Shown here one piece after another: positions 8,835-17,512 of a stretch of DNA of 64,000 nucleotides (position 1 is its first letter; each line of letters opens with the position of its first letter). The DNA is from DATFVA01 sp963764235. Its GTDB lineage: Bacteria; Bacteroidota; Ignavibacteria; Ignavibacteriales; Ignavibacteriaceae. The notes below the pieces were generated by a model. It was not told where the DNA came from. It worked only from the letters and a program-made list of their open reading frames with translations, and made no database searches. Both the position numbers and the translations under genes were made by a program. The stretch lies in assembly GCA_963764235.1 (NCBI GenBank), contig CAVXRO010000006.1, positions 620,001-684,000 on the forward strand, given 5' to 3'.

Positions 8835-9654
8835 TCACTCAAACTTAATGTTAACGGGATTATTGAGCTCAACTTTTACCCCCGGCAGATTTTCAACAAT
8901 CTTCTTGATTTCCTCAAGGTTCTTCGGATTCTGCTGCTTGAACATTTTCAGTTTTTCGGGATTATCAAGCAAATCATTGAAATTTATATCAAACAAAGTT
9001 ATGCTTGAATCTTTAACGTAGCTTGCATTAGTCTCAGTGATATTTCCGTTTACATCAAGGGTAAGGGCGATCCTCATTCCTTTCATCAGCTTAAGCAGTT
9101 CATCCATTCCTTCAGTATTTGATGAAGCGGTGTCCTCTGTGGTAACTTCATTGGATACATCCTGGTCATTCATAGAAGGCATCTTAATCGTAAGCTCCGA
9201 AGGTTCACCCGGCTTAAAGATCGAAATGAAGAAACTCGTGGGCAGTATCCTCTTCAAACTCCACACCTTCCATATCAATCTTAGAATTCGGGTTCTGGTT
9301 GATCTTCAGCTCGTTGATATTGCTGAATGCATATATAACATTATAGCCTTCTTTGCCCTCCTCCTTCACTTCCTTTCCGCTGACGTATTTAACGCCGCTT
9401 CCGTATTTAGCGGTATCCGCAATCAGCTGATCTTCCTTAAATAGACTGAAAGAAGAAGTATCGGCGGAAGTGGAATCAAACGAAGCTGCGAATGCTGATA
9501 TCATCTGTACAACCTGGCTGCTCATTAAAACTGATTCATCAAGTGTACCTGAACCGTCCTTGTTCAGGTGAATTGTTGTATTGACTTCAAGGCAGCCGGT
9601 GAACAAAACCGCAGTGAATAAGAATAAAATAACTTTGGTAAATATCTTTTGCAT
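8835..9654 (-). CDS. Exported lipoprotein, one frameshift
   Basis: It begins MQKIFTKVILFLFTAVLFTGC, a signal peptide with lipobox FTGC, followed by LEVNTTIHLNKDGSGTLDE. This start (N-terminal lipid Cys followed by a beta strand with NKDGSG) is common in Bacteroidota lipoproteins of unknown role. The frame breaks at about 9232-9234. Removing one base from the TTT on the coding strand joins HEFFISIFKPGEPSELTIK and gives one chain of about 272 residues ending in LNNPVNIKFE. The 820-nt span is one base over a multiple of three, as expected for a single insertion. The central part is Ser/Thr/Asp-rich and low in complexity. Confidence 0.72.
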
Positions 9655-9702
9655 AAATCTCTAAATAATTTGTGTATAATGGTTTAAGATAACGAATGGC
9701 AG

Positions 9703-9900
9703 AATAAAAAGGAATTGGGGGATTGGCGGATTGGGGGAATTGAGCGGATTTAGCGAATTGGCGGAAATTTGATGCCACGAAGGCACTAAGAATTTAAAGA
9801 TTAGCGGATTGGCGAATTAGCGAAGTGGCACGCTGCCAGTTCAGGGATTTAGCGGAATTGGCGAATTTAGCGAATTGGCGGTAGTTTGATGCGACAAGTC
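9703..9900. repeat. G-rich GGCGGATTGGG repeats with a GCCACGAAGGCACTAAG element
   Basis: The stretch repeats GGCGGATT, GGCGAATT, AGCGGATT and AGCGAATT about twelve times with irregular spacing. At 9774-9790 it contains GCCACGAAGGCACTAAG. That element is widespread in intergenic DNA of several phyla, where its reverse strand gives false peptides. A second copy of the same pair of elements is at 22475-22550. The stretch is non-coding and lies downstream of the PIN-PhoH gene and upstream of the lipoprotein gene. Confidence 0.65.
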
Positions 9901-9916
9901 GCACCGCAGAAATTTT

Positions 9917-11260
9917 CTATAGAAGGTTGGCGGCCAGTTCTGCCAGGACAGATCTTTCGCCTTTCTCAAGATTTATATGGGCGTATAATTTTTGTCCCAT
10001 AAAATGATCAATCAGGTACGATAAACCATTCGACTGTGAATCAAGATACGGGTGGTCGATCTGGTAAATGTCTCCTGTGAATACGATTTTGGAACCTTCG
10101 CCAACACGGGTAATAATGGTTTTAATTTCGTGGGGTGTAAGGTTCTGGGCTTCATCTACTATAAAAAATATTCTCTGCAGACTCCTTCCCCTGATATATG
10201 ACAGTGCCTCAATAACAAGCTTGTTATCCTTTATCATACTGTTGATTGCCTGGTGCTGCTTGTCGGTTTCGGAGAACTGATCCTGGATCACCCGCAGGTT
10301 ATCCCACAACGGCTGCATATAAGGCTCAATTTTACTCTGCACATCACCCGGAAGGAAACCGATATCCTTATTGCTTAAAGGCACGATCGGCCTGGCAACA
10401 TATATCTGCCTGTAATTCTTCCTTACATTGAGAGCGCTTGCAAGAGCCAGCAGAGTTTTGCCGGTACCGGCTTTACCGGTGAGTGAGACGAGGGGAATGT
10501 CATTATTGGTTAGCGCCTCCACCGCGAAAGTCTGTTCCGCATTTCTCGGCTTAATTCCGTAAATAGTATTCTTATCTACCTTACGGAAAAACTCCATCTC
10601 TTTATCAAGGTAGGCGAGTACAGAGCGGTTGGGATTCCTGAATATATAGTATTTATTAGGGACAGGCTCATTACGAAGTTTCTTAAGGATCTTTTTAGCT
10701 TCAATCTCGTAGGGGGCCTGAAATAATTTAATGATCAGATCATCATCAAAATTCTCAACCACTTCCTTCCCGCTGTAAAGCTCTTCAACGCTGCTGATAC
10801 GATCGGTTGTGTAATCTTCCGCGTGGATTCCGAGAGCTTTCGCCTTCATTCTGAGGTTTACATCCTTTGTAACCAGGATGACGGAGGAAGGATCTTTCTG
10901 TTTCTTCACAGTATCCATTGCTACAGAAAGGATGCGGTGATCGGGATTATCTTCAGTAAAGAGTTCCTTTATTTCTGAACTTATCCCGCGTGAAAAACCG
11001 ACGCGCACTTTACCTTTACCTTTACCCAGCGAAACACCCCCGTTAAAAATTGCTGTGCCGGTAAGAGAATCGAGCGTCCTTGCAAATTCTCTTGCATTGA
11101 GATTTATAACCTGGCTGCCCCTCTTAAAATGATCAAGCTCTTCTATAACTGTAAGGGGTATTACAACATCATTCTCCTGGAATTGCAGTATTGAAGTTGA
11201 ATCGTGCAGAATAACATTCGTATCCAGGATAAAAGTCTTTGGAGCTTTCTTGTTTTTCAT
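9917..11260 (-). CDS. PIN domain / PhoH-type ATPase (PhoH2, YlaK type)
   Basis: An N-terminal PIN ribonuclease domain (residues 1-160) is fused to a PhoH ATPase. PIN acidic residues are visible in FILDTNVILHD, VIEELDHF and VILVTKDVNLRMKA. The ATPase has Walker A GKAGTGKT, Walker B FFIVDEAQNLTPHE and the PhoH signature TRVGEGSKIVFTGD. Proteins of this build are reported to couple RNA unwinding to RNA cleavage; the cellular substrate is unknown. An upstream in-frame TTG at 11266 is possible, but the ATG at 11260 (MKNKKAPKTF) is more likely. It stands alone, divergent from carAB. Confidence 0.93.
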   Translation of the reverse strand: MKNKKAPKTFILDTNVILHDSTSILQFQENDVVIPLTVIEELDHFKRGSQVINLNAREFARTLDSLTGTAIFNGGVSLGKGKGKVRVGFSRGISSEIKELFTEDNPDHRILSVAMDTVKKQKDPSSVILVTKDVNLRMKAKALGIHAEDYTTDRISSVEELYSGKEVVENFDDDLIIKLFQAPYEIEAKKILKKLRNEPVPNKYYIFRNPNRSVLAYLDKEMEFFRKVDKNTIYGIKPRNAEQTFAVEALTNNDIPLVSLTGKAGTGKTLLALASALNVRKNYRQIYVARPIVPLSNKDIGFLPGDVQSKIEPYMQPLWDNLRVIQDQFSETDKQHQAINSMIKDNKLVIEALSYIRGRSLQRIFFIVDEAQNLTPHEIKTIITRVGEGSKIVFTGDIYQIDHPYLDSQSNGLSYLIDHFMGQKLYAHINLEKGERSVLAELAANLL

Positions 11261-11504
11261 TTGCAATAGTTGGAGTTGGGATTAATTTAACAAAATGAAG
11301 CTGGTTATTTATTGAGTCGTAGATCCCCTGTGAAGATTTAAGTTGAGAAAAATAGTTAATTACCAAATTTATCAGTATGTGTTAAAACTCAAAAAAAAAC
11401 TTTAGTGAATTTATTTTTGACCAATATAATAATCAAATTATTAAATTGTAAAATTGAAACTTTAATCTCTTTGCTGTATATTAACAATTCAAATCGGAAA
11501 ATAA

Positions 11505-11533
11505 TTGACCAGCAAAAAATTAAAATTTATAAA
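11505..11533 (+). promoter_or_regulatory. Candidate sigma-70-type promoter of the carAB leader
   Basis: TTGACC at 11505-11510 and TATAAA at 11528-11533 are separated by exactly 17 nt of A/T-rich sequence. Transcription would begin near 11540, only about 20 nt before a strong terminator hairpin. The match to the textbook -35/-10 pair is good. Some Bacteroidota use a different promoter consensus, so activity is inferred. Confidence 0.5.
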
Positions 11534-11558
11534 TATTCTGTTATTACCCGGGTTATTT

Positions 11559-11587
11559 TAGCCGCTCATCGAGTGGCTATTTTTTTA
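11559..11587 (+). terminator. Intrinsic terminator or attenuator upstream of carA
   Basis: TAGCC (11559-11563) and GGCTA (11575-11579) pair, with an inner CTC/GAG pair, and are followed by seven T residues (11580-11586). No + strand gene lies upstream, so the only transcript it could end is the carAB leader itself or a short RNA. This makes it a candidate attenuator. Confidence 0.6.
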
Positions 11588-11617
11588 TCTGGACGGCCGG
11601 TCCCTGTAAAATTCTCA

Positions 11618-11659
11618 AAACCAGTATCCTGAAGTCCGGCTTCTTTGAAGTACTGGTTT
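11618..11659 (+). promoter_or_regulatory. Second stem-loop in the carAB leader
   Basis: AAACCAGTA (11618-11626) and TACTGGTTT (11651-11659) are a perfect 9-bp inverted repeat. Inside is GAAG-tccgg-CTTC (11631-11643), so the whole forms a two-tier stem. It lies about 100 nt before carA. It does not match the PyrR-binding consensus known from Firmicutes. A role in pyrimidine or arginine control of carAB is inference. Confidence 0.45.
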
Positions 11660-11757
11660 AATAACCAAATTAGAAATTTGAGACTTATCGCATCTGCCGT
11701 GAAACAGAGGATAATAAGTCAGGGTAACACAGGGAAATATATGAAAGGTTACGGTGA

Positions 11758-12828
11758 ATGACAGGTACAAAAAACGCAAAACTGATACTTCAGGACGGCA
11801 CCGAATTTATTGGTAAAAGTTTCGGATACGAAGGAAATACTAACGGAGAGGTGGTTTTTAATACGGGTATGGTGGGCTACCCTGAAACGATGACCGATCC
11901 GTCATACCGGGGACAGATACTTGTCTGCACTTACCCCCTGATCGGAAATTACGGCGTACCCGGAGATGAAAAGGAAAACGGGATGCTGAAGAACTTTGAG
12001 TCGGATGCAATCCACTGCCGCGCGTTGATTGTCGCCGATTATTCCGAAAAGTATTCGCACTGGAATGCGAAGAAATCACTGGGCGAATGGATGAAAAAAC
12101 AGAGTATCCCCGGCATAACAGGGATAGATACCAGGATGCTTACACGGAAGCTGAGAGACCAGGGAACGATGCTGGGTAAAATTATTATCGATGAAAGCGC
12201 CGACCCCGGTTTCCAGGATATAAATAAGCTTGATCTTGTCGGGGAGGTTTGTGTGAAGGAGCCGGTTGAGTATTCACGCAGCGGGAAGAGGGTTGTGCTT
12301 GTAGACTGTGGAACAAAAAATAATGTGATACAGGCTTTCCTGGGACGGAATATCTCTGTCCTTCGTGTACCTTACGATTACGAATTTCATAAAGAAGTAA
12401 TGGATGGAATAGTTCTTTCTAATGGTCCCGGCGATCCTAAAATGTGTAAAGCAACAATAGAAAATGCGAAGAAAGCAATGGAAAGAAATACTCCGATCCT
12501 CGGGATCTGCCTGGGTAGTCAGATACTTGGACTGGCAGCAGGAGCAAACACCTATAAATTAAAATACGGACACCGGGGACATAATCAGCCTTGCAATGAA
12601 ACCGGCACAAAGAGAACTTATATAACTTCACAGAACCATGGTTATGCTGTGGAAACGGAAACTCTTCCGGAGGACTGGCGTGAATGGTTTGTAAATGACA
12701 ACGATGGAACGAACGAAGGAATAATTCATATATCCAAACCGTTCTTTGCGGCGCAGTTTCACCCGGAGGCTTCTCCCGGTCCCGATGATAGTGAATTCAT
12801 CTTCGATATGTTTGTGAGGGCGTTATGA
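11758..12828 (+). CDS. carA: Carbamoyl-phosphate synthase small subunit (glutaminase)
   Basis: CarA hydrolyses glutamine and passes ammonia to CarB, making carbamoyl phosphate for pyrimidine and arginine synthesis. The N-terminal small-subunit domain begins with KLILQDGTEFIGKSFGYEG and contains NTGMVGYPETMTDPSYRGQI. The class I glutamine amidotransferase domain has the catalytic triad C251 (GICLG), H335 and E337 (QFHPEAS). The residue after GICLG is Ser rather than the usual His (GICLGSQ, normally GICLGHQ); the triad itself is intact. The 356-residue length is normal. The stop overlaps the carB start as ATGA. Confidence 0.97.
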   Translation: MTGTKNAKLILQDGTEFIGKSFGYEGNTNGEVVFNTGMVGYPETMTDPSYRGQILVCTYPLIGNYGVPGDEKENGMLKNFESDAIHCRALIVADYSEKYSHWNAKKSLGEWMKKQSIPGITGIDTRMLTRKLRDQGTMLGKIIIDESADPGFQDINKLDLVGEVCVKEPVEYSRSGKRVVLVDCGTKNNVIQAFLGRNISVLRVPYDYEFHKEVMDGIVLSNGPGDPKMCKATIENAKKAMERNTPILGICLGSQILGLAAGANTYKLKYGHRGHNQPCNETGTKRTYITSQNHGYAVETETLPEDWREWFVNDNDGTNEGIIHISKPFFAAQFHPEASPGPDDSEFIFDMFVRAL

Positions 12829-15800
12829 TGCATAAAAGAGGAAAACCAAAAAAAGTTTTAATACTGGGTTCGGGCGCACTTCAGATAGGGCAGGCGGGGG
12901 AATTTGATTACTCCGGCAGCCAGGCGATAAAAGCCCTTAAGGAGGACGGGATTTTTACTGTTCTTATAAACCCTAACATTGCCACGATCCAGACCTCTGA
13001 AAACTTTGCCGACAAAGTTTACTTCCTTCCGATTAAAACAGAGTTTGTTGAGAAAATAATCCTGAAAGATCAGCCCGACAGCATACTGCTTCAATTTGGG
13101 GGACAGACAGCTCTGAACGTCGGTGTCGATCTTTATGACAAAGGCATCCTTGAAAAATATAATGCGAAAGTGCTCGGTACACCTGTTGAAGCTATTAAAG
13201 ATACCGAAGATCGTCTGCTCTTTGCCGACCGCGTAAGGGAGGTTGATCTAAAAGTTGCTCTCAGCAAAACCGCACAATCTGTAGATGAGGCTATTGCAGC
13301 TGCAGAGGAAATAGGCTTTCCTGTAATGGTGCGTATCGCTTATGCTCTTGGGGGACTGGGATCCGGGATCGTTAACACCAAAGAGGAACTGATCGAGAAA
13401 GCACGCAGGGCATTTGCCTTCACGGGTCAGATACTGATCGAGGAATCTCTTTACGGCTGGAAAGAAGTTGAGTATGAGATCGTACGCGACCGCTTTAATA
13501 ACTGTATTACCGTCTGTTCGATGGAGAACATTGATCCCATGGGAATACATACCGGCGATAGTGTTGTAATTGCCCCTGTTCAGACATTATCTGCAAGGGA
13601 GAACTTCAAGCTTCGCTCAATCGGAATAAAACTCATCAGGCATCTTGGGGTTATTGGCGAGTGCAACATCCAGTATGCGCTGGATCCAAACTCAGATGAC
13701 TACAGGATCATAGAAGTAAACGCTCGGCTCAGCAGAAGTTCGGCCCTCGCTTCGAAAGCTACAGGCTATCCACTCGCTTTTATCGCTACTAAACTCGCCC
13801 TCGGTTACGCACTTAACGAGGTTGAGAATATCATTACCCAGCAGACCTCCGCCTGCTTTGAACCCGCACTGGATTATGTCGCATTGAAGTTCCCGCGCTG
13901 GGATCTGCAGAAATTCAAGCTTGTGCATAATGAACTTGGTTCCGAAATGAAGTCGGTGGGTGAAGTGATGTCGCTTGGCAGAACATTTGAGGAAGTCCTG
14001 CAAAAAGCAATCAGGATGCTCGATCTCGGCTATCCAGGCTTTACGGGACATTCGCTGGAATTCGAGGACCTCGATAATGAACTTGCACATCCGTCAGATA
14101 AAAGAATTCTCGCAGTTTCAGCAGCCCTGAAAAAAGGATACAGCATAGATAAGATTCATTCCCTCACTAAGATCAACCGCTGGTTTCTGTACAAAATGCA
14201 GAACATCATCGAAATGGAAACACGGCTATCGGGTAAAAACCCTGCCGATATTGACGAAACTCTTATGCGCGAAGCAAAGATGAACGGCTTTTCTGATCAG
14301 CAGATAGCTCAACTTATTAATGATGAAGAACAGAAGGTTAGGGAGAAAAGAAAAAAGCTGGGAGTTGTTCCTGCGGTTAAGCAGATCGACACACTGGCTG
14401 CTGAATATCCCGCGCAGACAAATTATCTTTATACCACTTACCACGGCAGGGAAGATGATATTGAAACGGGAGAACCGAACCAGATAATTGTGCTCGGCAG
14501 CGGTGCATACAGGATCGGTTCATCGGTTGAGTTCGACTGGTGCTGCGTAAATGCCGTGCTGGCTCTTAATAAATCGGGCAAACGCACGATAATGATTAAC
14601 TACAATCCCGAAACAGTTAGTACAGATTACGACATCTGCGATAAACTCTATTTTGAACAGCTCACCTTCGAGCGGGTGATGGATATCTATGAGAGGGAGA
14701 ATGCCGAAGGAATTATTGTCTCGATGGGAGGCCAGATTCCCAACAACCTTGCGATGAAGCTTCACCGGGCTGGAGTAAAAATCCTGGGCACATCCCCGGT
14801 ACAGATCGATAATGCTGAAAACCGGCACAAGTTCTCGCAGATACTCGACGATATTGATGTCGATCAGCCGGAATGGAATGAATTAACTGACCTTGAGGAT
14901 GCGAAGAAGTTTGCTCAGAAAGTTGAATACCCTGTGCTCATAAGGCCGAGCTACGTCTTAAGCGGTGCGGCTATGAGTATAGTACTGAACGATGAAGAGC
15001 TCGCTATTTACCTAAAGAAAGCAGCCGACATCAGTAAAGAGCACCCCGTAGTGATCAGCAAGTTTATTACGGATGCACGGGAGATTGAGGTTGATGCAGT
15101 TGCCGATGACGGTGATCTTTTCTGTTATGCAATTGCCGAACACGTTGAGAACGCGGGCGTTCATTCGGGTGATGCCACAATAGTTCTTCCTCCGCAGAGA
15201 ACATACCTTGAAACCATGCGTCGTGTTAAAAATATAACGAAGAAAATAGCTAAGTCGCTGCAGATAACAGGTCCTTTTAATATTCAGTTCATTGCAAAAG
15301 ACAACGATGTTAAAGTTATCGAATGCAACCTCCGCGCATCAAGAAGCTTCCCCTTTGTTTCGAAGACGTTGAAAATAAATTTCATTGAGATCGCAACAAA
15401 GCTGATGCTGGGAGAGAAAGTACCGAAAATAGATAAATCATCTTTCGATCTCGATTATGTCGGTATCAAAGCTTCGCAATTTTCCTTCACACGACTGAAA
15501 GGTTCCGATCCTGTAACAGGAGTTGAAATGTCATCCACAGGAGAGGTAGCCTGTCTCGGCGATGATTTTAATGAGGCTTTCCTGAAGAGTCTCTTATCTA
15601 CAGGTCACAAATTCCCTCGCAAGGCTGCACTTCTTTCAACAGGAACACTTAAGAACAAAGCGGAACTCCTTGAAGATCTTTTATCTCTCAGGAAAATGGG
15701 ACTGAAGTTCTACGGTACCAAAGGAACGGCAGATTTCTACAAAGAAAATGGAATAGATGTAGAAGTACTTTACCGTCCCTTCGATAATGCCGAACCTGGT

Positions 15801-16022
15801 ATACTTACATATCTTTCAGAAGGGAAGATCGACCTGGTAATAAATATTCCCAAGTCAGCGGAGAAGGTAGAGCTCGACAGTGATTACATAATCCGCAGGA
15901 AAGCGGTTGATCTGAACATCCCTCTATTCACAAACATTCAGTTTATTAAACGATTTATTAAGTCAATCGAACACTACAGCCTCGACTCCCTCCCCGTAAA
16001 AAGCTGGGACGAGTACCAGTAG
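12825..16022 (+). CDS. carB: Carbamoyl-phosphate synthase large subunit
   Basis: A 1065-residue synthase with two ATP-grasp halves. The first half opens KVLILGSGALQIGQAGEFDYSG and the second QIIVLGSGAYRIGSSVEFDWCC, the known internal duplication. The second half includes NYNPETVSTDYD. The C-terminal MGS-like allosteric domain (roughly the last 130 residues) begins near KFYGTKGTADFYKENG. One half phosphorylates bicarbonate, the other carbamate; intermediates pass through an internal tunnel. Translation is coupled to carA by the ATGA overlap at 12825-12828; a second ATG at 12828 is possible. No lesions were seen over 3.2 kb. Confidence 0.97.
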   Translation: MMHKRGKPKKVLILGSGALQIGQAGEFDYSGSQAIKALKEDGIFTVLINPNIATIQTSENFADKVYFLPIKTEFVEKIILKDQPDSILLQFGGQTALNVGVDLYDKGILEKYNAKVLGTPVEAIKDTEDRLLFADRVREVDLKVALSKTAQSVDEAIAAAEEIGFPVMVRIAYALGGLGSGIVNTKEELIEKARRAFAFTGQILIEESLYGWKEVEYEIVRDRFNNCITVCSMENIDPMGIHTGDSVVIAPVQTLSARENFKLRSIGIKLIRHLGVIGECNIQYALDPNSDDYRIIEVNARLSRSSALASKATGYPLAFIATKLALGYALNEVENIITQQTSACFEPALDYVALKFPRWDLQKFKLVHNELGSEMKSVGEVMSLGRTFEEVLQKAIRMLDLGYPGFTGHSLEFEDLDNELAHPSDKRILAVSAALKKGYSIDKIHSLTKINRWFLYKMQNIIEMETRLSGKNPADIDETLMREAKMNGFSDQQIAQLINDEEQKVREKRKKLGVVPAVKQIDTLAAEYPAQTNYLYTTYHGREDDIETGEPNQIIVLGSGAYRIGSSVEFDWCCVNAVLALNKSGKRTIMINYNPETVSTDYDICDKLYFEQLTFERVMDIYERENAEGIIVSMGGQIPNNLAMKLHRAGVKILGTSPVQIDNAENRHKFSQILDDIDVDQPEWNELTDLEDAKKFAQKVEYPVLIRPSYVLSGAAMSIVLNDEELAIYLKKAADISKEHPVVISKFITDAREIEVDAVADDGDLFCYAIAEHVENAGVHSGDATIVLPPQRTYLETMRRVKNITKKIAKSLQITGPFNIQFIAKDNDVKVIECNLRASRSFPFVSKTLKINFIEIATKLMLGEKVPKIDKSSFDLDYVGIKASQFSFTRLKGSDPVTGVEMSSTGEVACLGDDFNEAFLKSLLSTGHKFPRKAALLSTGTLKNKAELLEDLLSLRKMGLKFYGTKGTADFYKENGIDVEVLYRPFDNAEPGILTYLSEGKIDLVINIPKSAEKVELDSDYIIRRKAVDLNIPLFTNIQFIKRFIKSIEHYSLDSLPVKSWDEYQ

Positions 16023-16041
16023 AATGAAAATACCGCTAACC

Positions 16042-16063
16042 AACTGACGGAATTTATGTAAAT
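16042..16063 (+). repeat. Downstream copy of a 22-bp repeat flanking the AAA_14 gene
   Basis: AACTGACGGAATTTATGTAA followed by AT. It matches 21 of 22 bases with 17266-17287, in the same orientation. It carries one AACTGACGG half-site and lies between the end of carB and the end of the ATPase gene. Confidence 0.7.
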
Positions 16064-16118
16064 TGCGATGAGAAATTTCATTACTTCTTGAAAATAGGAT
16101 ATGCTTTTTCCTGGATAT

Positions 16119-17249
16119 TTATTCCAGCCAGTCGCTGTAATTATTTATAGATATTACTTTAAATGATGAATCGGGATATGCTTTTTGCCACGCGGGAGGT
16201 ATTTTAGTTTTTTCATTTTTCCATTTAAACTCATAGGCGGATAATTTTCCTTCTCTCTCTTCAATAAGATCTATTTCCTGTTTGTCGTAAGTCCGCCAAA
16301 AATACCTGTTGTAATGAGTACCTGAATAACTGACAGACTTTATCCTTTCACTCATCATATAATTTTCCCATAAACTGCCTTTATCGTCCCTCTGATTTAT
16401 CGGTCGGAAATCCGTGACTATAGCATTTCTTATTCCATTATCATAAAAATACCATTTAGAATTTTTAACGACTTCTTTCCTTAGATTTTTGCTAAACCCG
16501 GACAGCCTGTATATAACAAATACTTTAGCAAGTAAATCGAGATATCTTTCAACTGTATTTTTTGACATAGCCGTCTGCCTGCCGAGCTCTTCCATAGATA
16601 CTTCATTCCCAACCTGGTATGCTAACAGCTTCAACAAACTGACCAGCTTTGAAGAATTTTTTATTCTTTCGAAGGTCAGGATATCTTTAAGCAGATATGA
16701 ATTTATAATATCCCGTAAATATTCTTCTTTTTCATTTTGATCGGGAATATTCACCAATTCGGGCATACAACCATAGACTAATCTTTGCATCAGGTTATCT
16801 TTTGCTTCTTCGGGCTTTTCGATTTTATTGTACTCGCTTTCCGAAACGGGAAACATCATTATTTCATATTTTCTGCCGGTTAGTGGTTCACCGGTAAGGT
16901 TAGCGATATCAAATGTCGAGGAACCCGTCACTATTATCTTCAGCTTTTCAAATGAATCAACAGTCAGCTTAAGGATTAGACCAATATCCGGGATTTTTTG
17001 AGCTTCATCAATAACAAGCAGCTTTGAAGTGCCTAAAAGATTTTTGTAGTTCTGGATAGTTCTTCTTTTTAGAAGTTCATGGACGGCGATATCTTCACCA
17101 TTCCAAAAAATATATTTTTCCCCGAAAGCTTTTAAAAAATCCTTTAACAGGACAGTTTTTCCAACTCTTCTTGCACCCGGAATAATTATGACCTTCCCGG
17201 GTTTTAGTCGGTTTTTTAAAATATTTTGAGCTTCACGAGGTATATGCAT
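16119..17249 (-). CDS. AAA_14 / DUF4143 family ATPase
   Basis: A P-loop ATPase of 376 residues. Walker A is GARRVGKT (25-32), Walker B LLVIDEAQ (77-84), followed by the VTGSSTFDI sensor segment. The middle has a winged-helix-like stretch (EELGRQTAMSKNTVERYLDLL). The C-terminal DUF4143 part includes WYFYDNGIRNAIV, WENYMMSE and the nuclease-like EIDLIEERE...AYEFKW. The family is very common and often patchily distributed; its cellular role is poorly defined. The gene is flanked by near-identical 22-bp repeats, and a 28-bp perfect palindrome ends 2 nt before its ATG. Its A/T-rich sequence stands out from the carB DNA beside it, which supports acquisition by transfer. Confidence 0.9.
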   Translation of the reverse strand: MHIPREAQNILKNRLKPGKVIIIPGARRVGKTVLLKDFLKAFGEKYIFWNGEDIAVHELLKRRTIQNYKNLLGTSKLLVIDEAQKIPDIGLILKLTVDSFEKLKIIVTGSSTFDIANLTGEPLTGRKYEIMMFPVSESEYNKIEKPEEAKDNLMQRLVYGCMPELVNIPDQNEKEEYLRDIINSYLLKDILTFERIKNSSKLVSLLKLLAYQVGNEVSMEELGRQTAMSKNTVERYLDLLAKVFVIYRLSGFSKNLRKEVVKNSKWYFYDNGIRNAIVTDFRPINQRDDKGSLWENYMMSERIKSVSYSGTHYNRYFWRTYDKQEIDLIEEREGKLSAYEFKWKNEKTKIPPAWQKAYPDSSFKVISINNYSDWLE

Positions 17250-17251
17250 AA

Positions 17252-17298
17252 AAATTCCGTCAGTTAACTGACGGAATTTACGTAAATACCGTCAGTTA
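17252..17298. promoter_or_regulatory. 28-bp perfect palindrome plus extra half-site, likely operator
   Basis: 17252-17279 is a perfect palindrome with half AAATTCCGTCAGTT. A third CCGTCAGTTA half-site at 17289-17298 pairs with TAACTGACGG at 17265-17274 to form an overlapping alternative stem. It ends 2 nt before the start codon of the AAA_14 ATPase gene (minus strand). It could be an operator for autoregulation, an RNA hairpin that hides the ribosome site, or an element end. 17266-17287 is the upstream copy of the 22-bp flanking repeat. Confidence 0.6.
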
Positions 17299-17450
17299 AA
17301 CAACCTTATTTAAGAAACTTGTGCCTTCCGGTCTTCTTTCTCCCGGATAAGAGGCTGTGGGCAAGAATACAAATGGTGTGAAATATCTAATGGATTTAAC
17401 AAGATTTGCAGTGGGTTTCATTTTTAGTTACTCACAAACTATCAACAGGA

Positions 17451-17483
17451 TACAAAAACGGACAGGTGGGTTACCTGTCCGTT
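17451..17483 (-). terminator. Intrinsic terminator of icd
   Basis: AACGGACAGGT (17457-17467) and ACCTGTCCGTT (17473-17483) form a perfect 11-bp stem with a 5-nt loop. Read on the minus strand it is followed by a T-rich tail. It lies about 30 nt after the icd stop codon. Confidence 0.8.
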
Positions 17484-17512
17484 ATTAAAGAACCTGCTTA
17501 TTTAATTTGTAG

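Noticed and set aside
11405..11632. 75-codon open frame in the carAB leader
   Set aside because: Runs through the promoter, the terminator hairpin and its T run; composition is not protein-like.
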